64,000 bases of DNA from Prorocentrum cordatum (lineage: Eukaryota > Sar > Dinophyceae > Prorocentrales > Prorocentraceae): contig CAUYUJ010012113.1 in the NCBI GenBank assembly GCA_963575745.1, positions 1,114,559 through 1,178,558 of the forward strand, written 5' to 3'. Position numbers and translations under genes: made by a program. The first letter of the stretch is position 1, and each line of letters starts with the position of its first letter. A model generated the notes under the pieces. That model had not been told where the DNA came from. It did no database searches and saw nothing but the letters and a program-made list of their open reading frames with translations. Below, piece by piece: positions 11,219 to 20,449 of the stretch.

Positions 11219-11355
11219 AGGAGGAGAAAGAGGAGGAGGAGGAGGAGGAGGAGGAGGAGGAGGAGGAGGAGGAGGAGGAGGAGGAGGAGGAGGAGGAAGA
11301 CGGGGAGCAGGAGGAGGAGGAGGAGGAGGAGGAGGAGGAGGAGGAGGAGGAGAGG
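11219..11355. repeat. GGA microsatellite
   Basis: About 135 bp of nearly pure GGA, with one GACGGGGAGCA interruption. Poly-Glu and poly-Ser/Pro/Leu frames here are artefacts. Confidence 0.95.
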
Positions 11356-11359
11356 AGTG

Positions 11360-12640
11360 AGGGACGCGGGGCATTGTCTCTGCAAAACGAGGATCCAACT
11401 CCCACAGGATGTTTAGGAAGAGTCGCGACGAGAGGTTTTTGGCAGTTTTCGGCAGCTGGGGATTCTCCCCTCAACACTGGGCCCGCTGGGACCGTCAAAG
11501 AAGGGAGCGGAATAAACAGCGGGTTTTTGTGAGGGGGTCCAGACCTCTGTTGAATCACGTTGCGAGCACACATGCGACGTGGGATGTTCCTCATTCCTCA
11601 TTCCCCGCCTGCTTCCTCCTCCCTGTTTTCCCCGGTCCCCCGTCCACCTTGCCAGTCTTCCCCCTCCGTGTCCCTTTGTCCCACTTATGCAGTTGGAGGG
11701 GAGTGGGGCTACGCGGGGACGAAGGGCAGGAGGGGAGGGAGAAGGGGGGAGGACAAAAGGAGAGAGTGATGACGAAGTGGATGAGGGTTGGGGAAATGGG
11801 GATGGAGGGGGAGGAGTGAGGACAGAGGATGATGGAGGGGGATGATCGTATTGGGAACCTGCGCGCGCCTCCCAGCGAAGGGTTGAGTGCCTCGACCAGA
11901 CGCCTCGCGAGGCTCTCGCAGGATACTCCAGAGGCCCCATCGCCTCCTGCACCCCACTTTGCCACCCCTCCCCTATTCTCTTTGCTCCTCCTCCTCATTC
12001 TCGCCTACCTCGCTTCTCGCTGCCCCTCTCCTGCCCAGCTCACCCTCCCCCTTTTCGCCCCCGCCCCCCCCGTGCTCTCTCTCTCTCTCCCACCTGTCCC
12101 CCTCCTGTCTCGTCCCGCCCCCTGCCAGGGCCACCGTCTGGAGGCTGGTGCGCCTCGCCGCAGCATTTGGACGTTGGTGGGGTCACGCTCAGGGCCTCTC
12201 CTCGGCGGCGAGCGCCTGCGGCTTGGAACCACTACCACGGCGTCGCGGACTGCGACCTGGAGCGGAGGCAGGGCCACTTCCAGACGCAGCAGTTCCAGGG
12301 GGTCACTTTGGCGCCAGTGCGCCTGCCGCCCAGAAGAGCTCCGACCAGACGAGCGGCCGCGTCGGAGTGGCTGCGCTACCGGCTGCAGGAGGGAAGTGAG
12401 GAGGAGGCCTTCCGAGAAGGCATTGGGCTTTTCTCAAGAGTGTTGTGGCGCGGGGATGTTGAGCGCGCCCGCGGGCCTCCTCGCTCGTCCTTCCCCGCCC
12501 CCCCCTCTGTTAGGGCGCGCCCGCTCGTTCGTTCGAGGGCCCTCCCGCCTGCCTGCCCGGCCAGCGCTTGACACAGGGCCCGCCCGCCCGGCCTGCCCTC
12601 CAGGGCCCGCCCGCCCGCTCGCCCTGTCCCGCCCAGGCCC
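11360..12640. other. No gene; pyrimidine, purine, pyrimidine domains
   Basis: A pyrimidine-rich part (about 11,580-11,690) is followed by a purine-rich part (11,705-11,850) and another pyrimidine-rich part (11,930-12,130), then GC-rich sequence. A long open frame runs through it into the LINE ORF1, but the residues upstream of about 12,915 are low complexity. I do not regard them as protein. Confidence 0.5.
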
Positions 12641-12647
12641 TCCGCCC

Positions 12648-12791
12648 GCTCCTCCTCCTCTTCTTGCTCCTCCTGCTCCTCCTCCTTGTCCTCCTCCTCC
12701 TCCTCCTCCTCCTCCTCCTCCTGCCTCTCCTCCTCCCTTTCCTCCTCCTCCTGCTCCTCCTCCTCCTCCTCCTCCTGCTCTTCCTCCTCCC
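12648..12791. repeat. CTCC/TCC microsatellite
   Basis: Imperfect TCC tract immediately upstream of the LINE ORF1 region. It is the plus-strand pyrimidine version of the GGA tracts seen elsewhere. Confidence 0.9.
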
Positions 12792-12914
12792 AGCCGTTCT
12801 GCGCTCAGACGGTTTCGAGCTTTGCTGGTGTGCACTTCAGAACGGCTCGCACCAGCGGGCCAGAGTGTCTCGGAGGGGGACCGCTTTCCCCCAAGCTTTC
12901 TACACGTTCCTTGC

Positions 12915-14121
12915 ATGCAGTGGAGCGATGGTTCGTGGAGTGCGATGCCTCCATGGTATGGATCTTCGCACAGTGCTGGTGTTGGCTATGCTTCTGCCCT
13001 TCCTGTCGGTCCTCAGTTTGAGCTCAACTCATCGAAGACTGGTGGTGCAAAGGCCGGCAAATGGGTCTGCGACAAATGCACGTGCAAACGGAATCCAGCG
13101 CATCTCGCTTACTGCAAACACTGCGAAGCCCAACGAAGGACGCCATCTTCTGCATGGGGACATCGACAGCATGGAGTATGGGCTCCGCCGCCAGGCTATT
13201 TCAGCGCTGGGTCGCCAGGGCCTGCAGGTCCAGGTCTCCCGCAACCTTCAGGTCGTGCAGCTGCTGAACCAGCCGTTCCCGCTACTACTTCGGATGGCGA
13301 GCTCGAGGCCTTGGTCAAGTCACTCCGTGCCGTGGGAGACGCTGCCAGTTCTGACAAGTACGCAGCTGTTCTTGCTCAGCGTGCTCAGCAGGCGGCCCCC
13401 GCCCCCGTGGAGAAGCGCGTCAACCAAGCTTTCCACAACCTTCGAGCCGCTGAGCAACGGCTCCAGAAGGCAGGCACGGTCTACACCAACCTGGAGGCCA
13501 GCTTGGCCGAGCAGAAGCCGATCGTGGCTAAGGCGAACACCGAATTCATGGAGTGCAAGGCTGAACATAAGCGAGTGGTTGCCGAGCTACATAATAAAGT
13601 GTCCCCCCTGCTCCTGCAGCCAATTTCAAGCCACAGATTTCGGTTCAACAGATTCTGACGGCACGTCCGACGACATCATCACTGTTGGCGACATGTTCAA
13701 CTTGGACGAGGCCGAGTATGCGGCTTCTCCAGAGGAACAGGATAAGGCCAACAAGCTGGTGGCGGAGCTCAATGCTGCGCTCAAGGAGTCGACCAAGAAA
13801 CTCTTCTCAGACGCCGCGGCGCGCATCGAAGCCATCAAGAAACAGCATGCTGATATTGTTTCTCGCTTGGCTCACAAACGTCGGCGTGGTGCTGACACTG
13901 AGCCCACACCTGTCCCAGCTGCTGAAGATAAGCCCCGTGCTGAACCCGAGGACGCCGCCAGTGGTGACTCCGCCCCTGCTGCCGGCGTGGGAGGGGGAGT
14001 CGGGTCTGGCGGCGGGTCGGGCGGGACGGGAGTTTGCACGGGAGCGCCAGCCTCGGAGTCGCCACGCGAGAAGGCCAAGCGCATTCTCGCCAGGGCGCCG
14101 GAGGGTACGGCGGGCTCCTAG
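12915..14121 (+). pseudogene. LINE ORF1, RanBP2-type zinc finger protein, frameshifted
   Basis: Reading from the ATG at 12,915 gives a protein with a zinc finger near 13,059, WVCDKCTCKRNPAHLAYCKH followed by C. This matches the W-x-C-x2-C...N...C-x2-C pattern of RanBP2-type fingers. A helical, probably coiled-coil stretch follows (about 13,300-13,590). Near 13,590-13,620 the frame changes, and the acidic/helical continuation (DDIITVGDMFNLDEAEYA...) ends at TAG 14,119-14,121. ORF1 proteins of LINEs bind element RNA, and that role is inferred here. One frameshift breaks the gene. The open frame extends far upstream of the chosen ATG, but only through repeats. Confidence 0.75.
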
Positions 14122-14280
14122 CAGCACGCATTGTTCTTGGCCAGAGGATCTGGGCCGCCTCCCCAGGGCCCCGCAGTGGCCCTTGTCCGGGAGAAATCCC
14201 GCAAATTTTGTTGGACCGAGGCGACGTTTGTTTCTGGCCTGAGGCGGCCAGTTCGCCAGATTACGTTTGTCCGCTAGCTT

Positions 14281-14362
14281 TTCTGGGTATGCCAGTCCAT
14301 CCGTGCTTTTTGGGTGTTCCGGCCCATCCTTGCTTTTTCGGGTGCACTGGTCCATCCGCCGG
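14281..14362. repeat. 27-bp tandem repeat, three units
   Basis: Three copies of a unit like CTTTTTGGGTGTTCCGGCCC ATCC lie between the LINE ORF1 and endonuclease. The unit is a whole number of codons but sits in the inter-ORF spacer. Confidence 0.75.
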
Positions 14363-14569
14363 GGATCCTCCCATGTTCAAGCGAGCTGTTGACGACAGGC
14401 CTAGTGACCGCCCTTCGAGAGGAGAGTCGGTGTCCCTAGGTATCTTGCGCGGCTGTATTCGGGGAGGTCCGGCGGAGAGGGACGATCGCATCACCCGGCC
14501 CCGCGCTGGAGGACGCCATATCCGATCTCAGCCAGAGTCGCGCGGCGGACTCCCAACGATCTGCGTTTT

Positions 14570-14785
14570 GCCTCCTCCTTCCCCCTGCTCTTCGTTCGCC
14601 CTCCATGCTCGCGTTTCGCAGATTGTTTTTCTCTTGGGCCTAGAGACCATGATTTTGTCTCGCCTGCACGAGCAGCCGGCATGCATGATGGAATCGCGAC
14701 TCGGCCTCGTTGTTTGTGCTCTTCCCGTGCTCTTAGGGCTCGGGTCGCCCAGATCACGTCCCTGGAGGGGCCCCGGGACCTGAGT
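14570..14785. repeat. Duplicated leader before the LINE endonuclease ORF
   Basis: Two segments of about 100 bp resemble each other: one with CTGCTCTTCGTTCGCCCTCC then CTTGGGCCTAGAGACCATGA, the other with GTGCTCTTCCCGTGCTCTTA then GGGGCCCCGGGACCTGAGTA. The second runs directly into the ATG at 14,786. Confidence 0.55.
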
Positions 14786-15586
14786 ATGTCAGGCAATTTT
14801 GTCGCCGAGAGCGCTCCTCCCCACGTCGATTCTGTCTCGCTGTCTTTTGAGACTTGTAACGTTTCGGGATGGAAGTCCTCTGGCAAGTCCTGCCTCTCCC
14901 GGTCTTCGGCCCACGTTATAACTCTCCAGGAGCACCATTTGTTTTCCACGGGGGACATCCTCCAGGCCTCGTGTTGGGCCCTCCGAGCGGGGTGGAAAAG
15001 TCTCTGGGAGCCAGCCTTGGCGACAGAAGGGGGTGGCTCGTCTGGCGGTGTCGCGGTATTTTGCAGAACTTGGCTGGGACTGCATCGTCTCCCTGAAGTC
15101 TCGAGGCTTGGTCACCGTGTCATGGGTGCAACAGTTCAGATTCCTGGAGGGATTGAGGTGTCGGTTTTCTCGGCGTATTTGCAGGGCGGGAAGACGCTCG
15201 AAAAGCCCAACTGCACCCTGCTCTCAGATCTCGGTGCGGCTGTTTCGTCGCGCGGTTCCGCCTGGTTGATCGGAGGGGACTTTAATTTTCGCCCGGAGTT
15301 TTTGCAGCAGTCGGGCTTCGACGGCCGCACTGGGGGGCAGATCGTTTTCCCTGACGTGGTAGGCACGTGTGCGACGACAGGGGGTCTTAAGCTAGATGAT
15401 TGTTTTGTGTGCAGCCGTGGGCTTAGCTCGGCCATCCGGGAAGTTTCCGTGATCACCGGATCCGACATTTCGCCGCATTCGCCCGTTCGCATCTATTTAT
15501 TCCCCCAGATCGGCCGTCCGCAGTCTCTGTCTTTCAAGAAGCCTCCCAGGATCCCTGTGGAGCGCATGGTGGGTCCCCAGCGATAG
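14786..15586 (+). pseudogene. LINE endonuclease (EEP fold) domain, degraded
   Basis: The frame from ATG 14,786 shows the apurinic/apyrimidinic-type endonuclease signature of LINEs: SFETCNVSGW, then VITLQEHHL (metal-binding Glu), GGVAVF, and IGGDFNFRPE near 15,270 (Asp and Asn). The last motif, usually SDHxP, reads SPHSPV, so the Asp is replaced by Pro while the His remains. The frame ends at TAG 15,584-15,586, but sequence in the same frame continues as LINE protein. The enzyme would nick target DNA to prime reverse transcription. This copy is probably inactive. Confidence 0.85.
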
Positions 15587-16300
15587 CCACCCCGCTGTGC
15601 TGCGCTGCTCGCGTCTCTGCAGGCCGGCCTGGCCGTCGCCCGAACGGGAGACGGATTGTGAACTCAGCGGATTTTAGATGAGTGCTATCGTTCCTGGGCC
15701 AATGCGGCCGAGATCGAGTTGGCTCGCACTTCTGGGACTGACCTCCCTCGTTGGGGTCTCAGGGGTGAGTTGCCTAAGTTGTTTTGGCGATCGGTGATCG
15801 ATCAAGACGTTCGCAATCGTAGGAACCCCACTTTATTCGCCATGCGTTGGTTTTGGCAGCGTTTCCAAGTGCTTGTTAGCCTCTTCGGCACTCCCGGCCA
15901 GTCGCTCACTGAGGCCACGGCACCTTTCTTTGCTACTCCCCCAGGCGTGTCAGGTGCCCTGGCAGAGCGCAAGCTGCCGCTCGACGACGCGTTGGCTTTC
16001 GCATCGAAGGTGGAGCGTCTACCTCGCGACCAGTCCCTTGAGCGAGGTCAGGTTCTTAAGGCTCGTCTCAGAGAAGCCCTGGGCCAGACCATCTCAGAAA
16101 CGAGGTCGGCTTCGGCGTTGTCTTGGAAGTAGTGGGTTTTGGATAGGTTTAACAAGGGGGCCAGGCGCGCCCACCCGGTGACCAGGGACCCCAAGCTTTT
16201 TGTGCCCACCACCACCCTGGTTGACGGGGATCGCGTGGTCAGCGATCCTCGCAACCTTTTGCAACGGGAGGAGGTTCGTTTCAAGGCCCTGTGGAAGGCT
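15587..16300 (+). pseudogene. LINE linker between endonuclease and reverse transcriptase
   Basis: The endonuclease frame continues after the TAG, hits a TGA near 15,657, then reads through ILDECYRSWANAAEIELA to a TAG at 16,130-16,132. It continues again in the same frame as WVLDRFNKGARRAHPVTR. The conserved-looking sequence on both sides of each stop indicates nonsense mutations in one ancestral ORF rather than separate genes. The frame is lost near a C-rich run at about 16,310-16,325. Confidence 0.7.
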
Positions 16301-16305
16301 GAGGC

Positions 16306-17677
16306 TTGCCCCCCACCCCCCCCCCTCCTGAGGTGTTCGATCCTGCCCCCGACCTCCACTCCAGAAGTCCTGACATGATCAGAGACGCATGTGGGAAGCA
16401 TAAACTCTTTTCGGCCGTGTCGACGGGCGGGTTGCACATTCGTCATTTTTCGTGGCTTTCCGGAGACAACCTGCAGTGTCTGGCCATTCTCATGCAGATT
16501 ATGGAGATTTCGTCGATGCTCCCATCGCACGTCCGGGTGGTGATTCTGCACCTCATCCCTAAAACGCTTCCGGGTCTCCGCCCTGTTGGGCTCTTCGGTG
16601 GGATCTATCGGGCCCGGGCCAAAATCCGTAGGCCCTTGGCGTTGGCTTGGGAGGGGGCTAACCACAGGTCTTGGTTCGCCGCTGGTCGTTTTATGGGGGC
16701 GGCCGACGCGGCTTGGTGTCGAGCCGTTAGGGGCGAGGGAGGAGTGGCTTCTGGTCAGGCGGCGGCCACCCTCCTTCTTGGGATTTTCAGAAATATTATG
16801 AGAGCATCGACCTCCGTCGTATGTTAGGCAGATGTGCTCGGCTTGGTTTCCCTATGGCCGTGGCCCGCTTGTCCTGCACCGCTTGCAGTTGCGCCAGGCA
16901 CATTGTTTTGGCGGGCTTCATGACCGGTGCCATCTTCGCGCCCCACGGCATCGCGGCCAGATGCTCCTTCTCAACGGTCTGGAGCCGCTGGGCCAGATCG
17001 AATGGCCGATTTGCATCGCGTATGCGTTGTACATCGACGACAACGCTGTGCACGCCGTTGGATCTGAATGCGATATTGTTGCGGGTCTATTTTCCGCCAG
17101 CTCCCAGCTGGTAGCCGCCATCTCCGACGGCGTCGGCGCCGCCTTGGCGCAGGACTTAATATGTTCCCACAGGAGTGTAGGTTTGAAGGTTCAAGCTGCT
17201 CTGGGGAAGGCGCTTTCTTGGCCTTTAGTTTCTTCGGCCCCCAACCTCGGGGTGGACGATGCGGTGGGGCGCCCTATTAGGCGTAAAGGCTTGAATGTTA
17301 AAGTCAAAGCTCGACAGGTCAAGGCTGGCCGGCGTAGCAAGCGCGTTGCTAGACTCGCCCGCACGGTTGGGCGCAAGGCTCGAAATGTCTGGTGCTCTGG
17401 GGCCCTGCCTGCCTCGACGTACGGCGCGGAGATCCAAGGGATTTCGGATTCGGAGCTCCTGGCCTTACGGAGGTCCTCTGCCAGCACGCTGAAGCCGAAT
17501 GCGGGTGATCGTTCGCTCTCGATTCTGCTGCTGCTTGAAAAAGACCCCACGCGGGCTGTTCAAGTTGCCCCTATTTGCAGATGGCACAAAGAGCTGTGGC
17601 ACACCCATCTCGCCTCTCACCCCTCCCTCCTCAGTTTTGCCGTGATGAGAAGCGCGGGGGGCCGCTTTTTCTCGTGA
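16306..17677 (+). pseudogene. LINE reverse transcriptase, frameshifted
   Basis: The N-terminal part (16,306-16,800) has LHIRHFSWLS, VVILHLIPK and RPVGLFGGIYR. These are finger motifs of a non-LTR reverse transcriptase and place it in the type I associate with dinoflagellate LINEs. The frame shifts near 16,800 and again before about 16,980. The palm motif C, LYIDDNAV, is intact at 17,030-17,041. The remaining ~200 codons form the thumb region with basic stretches such as KAGRRSKRVARLARTVGRKA. The enzyme would copy element RNA at the nicked target. The frame breaks make it a pseudogene. Confidence 0.85.
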
Positions 17678-17717
17678 GTCAAAAACTTGGACGAGTGTTT
17701 CAGGACTTATTTCAGCT

Positions 17718-18113
17718 ATGAGGAAAAGTCTGGAGCGCATCAGCTGGCAGATGAACGATTTCGCCACGCTGATCGACGATCGCGGGGTCGAGTTGCCGCT
17801 GCTCTGCCTGTCTCCTGCCCTCGTCCGCCGGCAGTTGATGGAGGCAGTTTTTAGACAGTTCGAGTGGGCTATCGGTGGCAGGTTCGGTCTACCAGCTCGT
17901 GCATGTTTTGATGTTGTTCACGAAGCCCTGGCTAGCAAACGATACTCGCCGCTAGAGCGAGGTACCATTCGAGCGTGGAGTTGTGGTGCGATTTGGACCC
18001 GAGTCTACGCTCGTTCGATGGGGTATGCTTTTCCAGAAGTTTGCGAGCTCTGTGGAGCGGCTCGTGATACGATGTTTCATCGTCTGTGGGTCTTCCCGCG
18101 TCTGGATCGCTAG
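17718..18113 (+). pseudogene. LINE post-RT region with zinc knuckle
   Basis: In a frame different from the palm/thumb part, this segment ends with CELCGAARDTMFHRLWVF. It looks like a C-x2-C-x6-H-x-x-x-C knuckle whose last Cys has become Phe. The TAG at 18,111-18,113 is in frame with the RNase H part that follows, so it is a nonsense mutation between domains. Confidence 0.7.
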
Positions 18114-19538
18114 CGCCGGGAAGCGGTGGGGGACGAGGTTGTCGACGGCATCGTCGACTTCGCGTCGAAGGGCAATCACCGACTGGTCCTTGCTACTCGC
18201 GGCGGCATGGCACACCCAGGAGATGACCACCCACCCCCGCTCGAAGAAGGCCCCTGGGATGTTGTCTGGAACCAGGATCCTCCTTCGGACAACCTGTTCC
18301 TTATGCAAGGCAAAATCTTCATCGATGGATCGTGCTCTCGCCATGTTATAAAGGAATTAAACCGTGCGTCTTGGTGCGCGGCGCTCTTCTCGGAGGAAGA
18401 CGAGCTCCTTTGCACAATGAAGTGCCCTGTTTGGGCTCCCCTGCCCCAGACCCCTCAGGCCGGCGAGTTTTCGGATTATTGGGGTGCCACTATGCGTCTT
18501 GCTGGCCCGAACGCTCTCTACACCGATTGCGCCAACGTCAAGCTACATCATGAATTGCCCAGGGATGCCGAAGTGTTTTTCAAGAGAATGTATGCTGGTG
18601 TTTTCTTGCAGCTTTTAGGCCGTCCTGAGCGCCATCATATTCGCGAGGTGGTCAAGGTCAAGGCCCATTTGTCTCTGAATGATGAAGGTCTCTCTCGTGA
18701 TGAGATGGCCCGCAGGCTCGGAAACCACACGGCCGACCTCGGGGCCAAAGAGGCCCCTCTTTTCCATCCCAGAGACGAGGAGGTGTTGGAAGAAGTTGAC
18801 CTCTGCGTTAAATTCGCTCGAGCCGCTTGTAAACTGGCTGCCAAGCTGCTGCCCGAATATTCCGCTCTCAGAACTTCGAACGATGTCCTGTATAATCAGT
18901 GCCTCCCTGTTAAAAGAGCCCCTCAAGCTCCTGCTGGCAATATGCACATATTGTTTAGTTTTGAAGGTTTTTGGCGCTGCGCGAAGTGTCTCCAGATCCG
19001 TCGCCCGCGGGATGGTGGAAAACCCCTGCCGGGACGGTGCTCGGGACTACGAGCGTGGAGCGTCGCCAGCCTTAATAATTTAGAGCACAGGTGTGTCATG
19101 TTTCCCTGCAGTGACGGGGCTGAGTTGGTTATCTGCATGAAGTGTAAATGCTACACTCCCCACGGCAGTCTGCGCGGGCTCCACGCCAAGTGCGAACCTC
19201 CTCCAGGTAAGTTTGGTGTGTGGGCGTGGCAGCTGATATGTCAGGGCCGTCACCCTAAGAGACGGGGGGTGGCGGTCCAGGCGGATGCAAATTTCCGCGA
19301 CGGCTCTAATATTTTCGACGTTGACCCGCCGCAGCCTAGCGCCGCGGTGGCCCCTCCGCCTCTGAGGCCCTCTGGTGCCCACCCTTCGAACCCCCTCCGT
19401 CCGGTGGTCGATGCTTTGAGGCAGGAGGATAGGGCCCGCGCTTTTCAGGATAAGGTTCAACGTTTGTGCCGCGCGGCAGGTGCTGCGCAGTCAGTCCCAA
19501 GCTCACTTGAAATAAATGCTTCGGACGACTCGGATTAG
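18114..19538 (+). pseudogene. LINE RNase H domain and Cys-rich C-terminus
   Basis: An open frame of about 470 codons. RNase H motifs run in order: KIFIDGSC (first Asp) near 18,315, then FSDYWGAT, where a Glu would be expected and Asp is present, then ALYTDCANV, and NHTADLGAKEA (last Asp). The C-terminal third carries paired cysteines (WRCAKC, VICMKCKC) resembling a zinc ribbon, then a Pro-rich tail ending in an acidic peptide and TAG. RNase H would remove template RNA. This is the least damaged part of the element but is cut off from the RT by a stop and a frame change. Confidence 0.8.
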
Positions 19539-19804
19539 TGCCGTCAGGCCCCGTGTGCACGCACGCATTGTAGATGTGCGTGTTCCGCTGACCAGAGGAT
19601 TTGTTAATCACTCTTTGGCGCGTTCGGTGGCCATCCCCGTTTGGTGAGAGCCCCAGCGTGCCGCAACAAATTGTGGATTTGTTTTCTGGCGGCACTGGGC
19701 TATTTCTTGCTGCAGCCTGTAAGCGCCACGTGCAGGCTGTTTGCAAGCCCCCGAAGTGGGGAAAGTCACGGTGGTTGGAAGCCCACGGGGGAAAAAATAT
19801 GCTC

Positions 19805-19918
19805 TTCCTCCTCCCTCTCCTCCTCCTCCTCCTCCTGCTGCTGCTGCTCCTCCTCCTCCTCCTCCTCCTCCTCCTCCTCCTCCTCCTCCTCCTCCTCCCC
19901 CTCCTCCTCCCATCCCTC
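19805..19918. repeat. CTCC/CTG microsatellite
   Basis: About 110 bp of TCC with a short CTG run, lying 3' of the LINE. Poly-Leu, poly-Pro and poly-Ser frames are artefacts. Confidence 0.95.
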
Positions 19919-20208
19919 CATGCCCTCCGCCCCCCTTCTGGCTGCGTGCGAGGCGCCGCGCGCCGCGCCGCCGCGGCCACGGCCGCCCGGACCGCGGCCG
20001 CGGGGGCGCTGCGGCAGCTGCGGTTGGAGGCGGCGGCGGGGCGCGAGGACCAGGACCCTGCGCAGCAGAGGTCAGAGGGGAAGAGGGTACACACTGTCCA
20101 TTTCTAATTCTTCGAGAGTTCTTTGATTTTTGGGGGCCAAGATCATTTCATGTTTAATTGTTTTTTCCTGGGCCTATTCATGGCCACTAGGGGGCCAGGA
20201 ACATTTAG

Positions 20209-20268
20209 AAACGAACACAATTAGAAATGAGCACAAGTCGAAATGAGCACGACTAGAAATGAACGACG
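20209..20268. repeat. 16-bp tandem repeat, four units
   Basis: Units of the form GAAATGAGCACAAGTC (variants GAAACGAACACAATTA, GAAATGAGCACGACTA) are repeated four times, the last incomplete. Confidence 0.85.
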
Positions 20269-20449
20269 TGTACCGATGCTGCTACCCTGGCCTCGTTCTC
20301 ACATTCTTGGGCCTCCTGCGAGGCCCTCGTCGCCACCGCTGGATTCGCTTGGAAGTCCAGGTCAGAACGCACCCGGGGAGACGTCCGAGTATCGGTACCA
20401 GTACTTCTTGGTATCCCTAAGAAGACCTCCATGCCCAATCCCTCCTCTC

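Larger units (their letters stand above)
12800..19690 (+). mobile_element. Decayed non-LTR retrotransposon (LINE)
   Basis: About 6.8 kb with the order zinc-finger ORF1, apurinic-type endonuclease, reverse transcriptase, zinc knuckle, RNase H and C-terminal Cys-rich tail, all on the plus strand. This is a known order for RNase H-bearing LINEs. At least three frame changes and several internal stops show the copy is dead. The 5' end is obscured by the TCC tract. The 3' end is placed loosely after the RNase H ORF, and no poly-A tail is visible. No target duplication was found. Confidence 0.85.

Noticed and set aside
11829-12914. Long N-terminal extension of LINE ORF1
   Set aside because: The open frame is continuous but the peptide is low-complexity Pro/Ser/Arg translated from TCC-rich DNA. 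The recognisable protein starts near 12,915.
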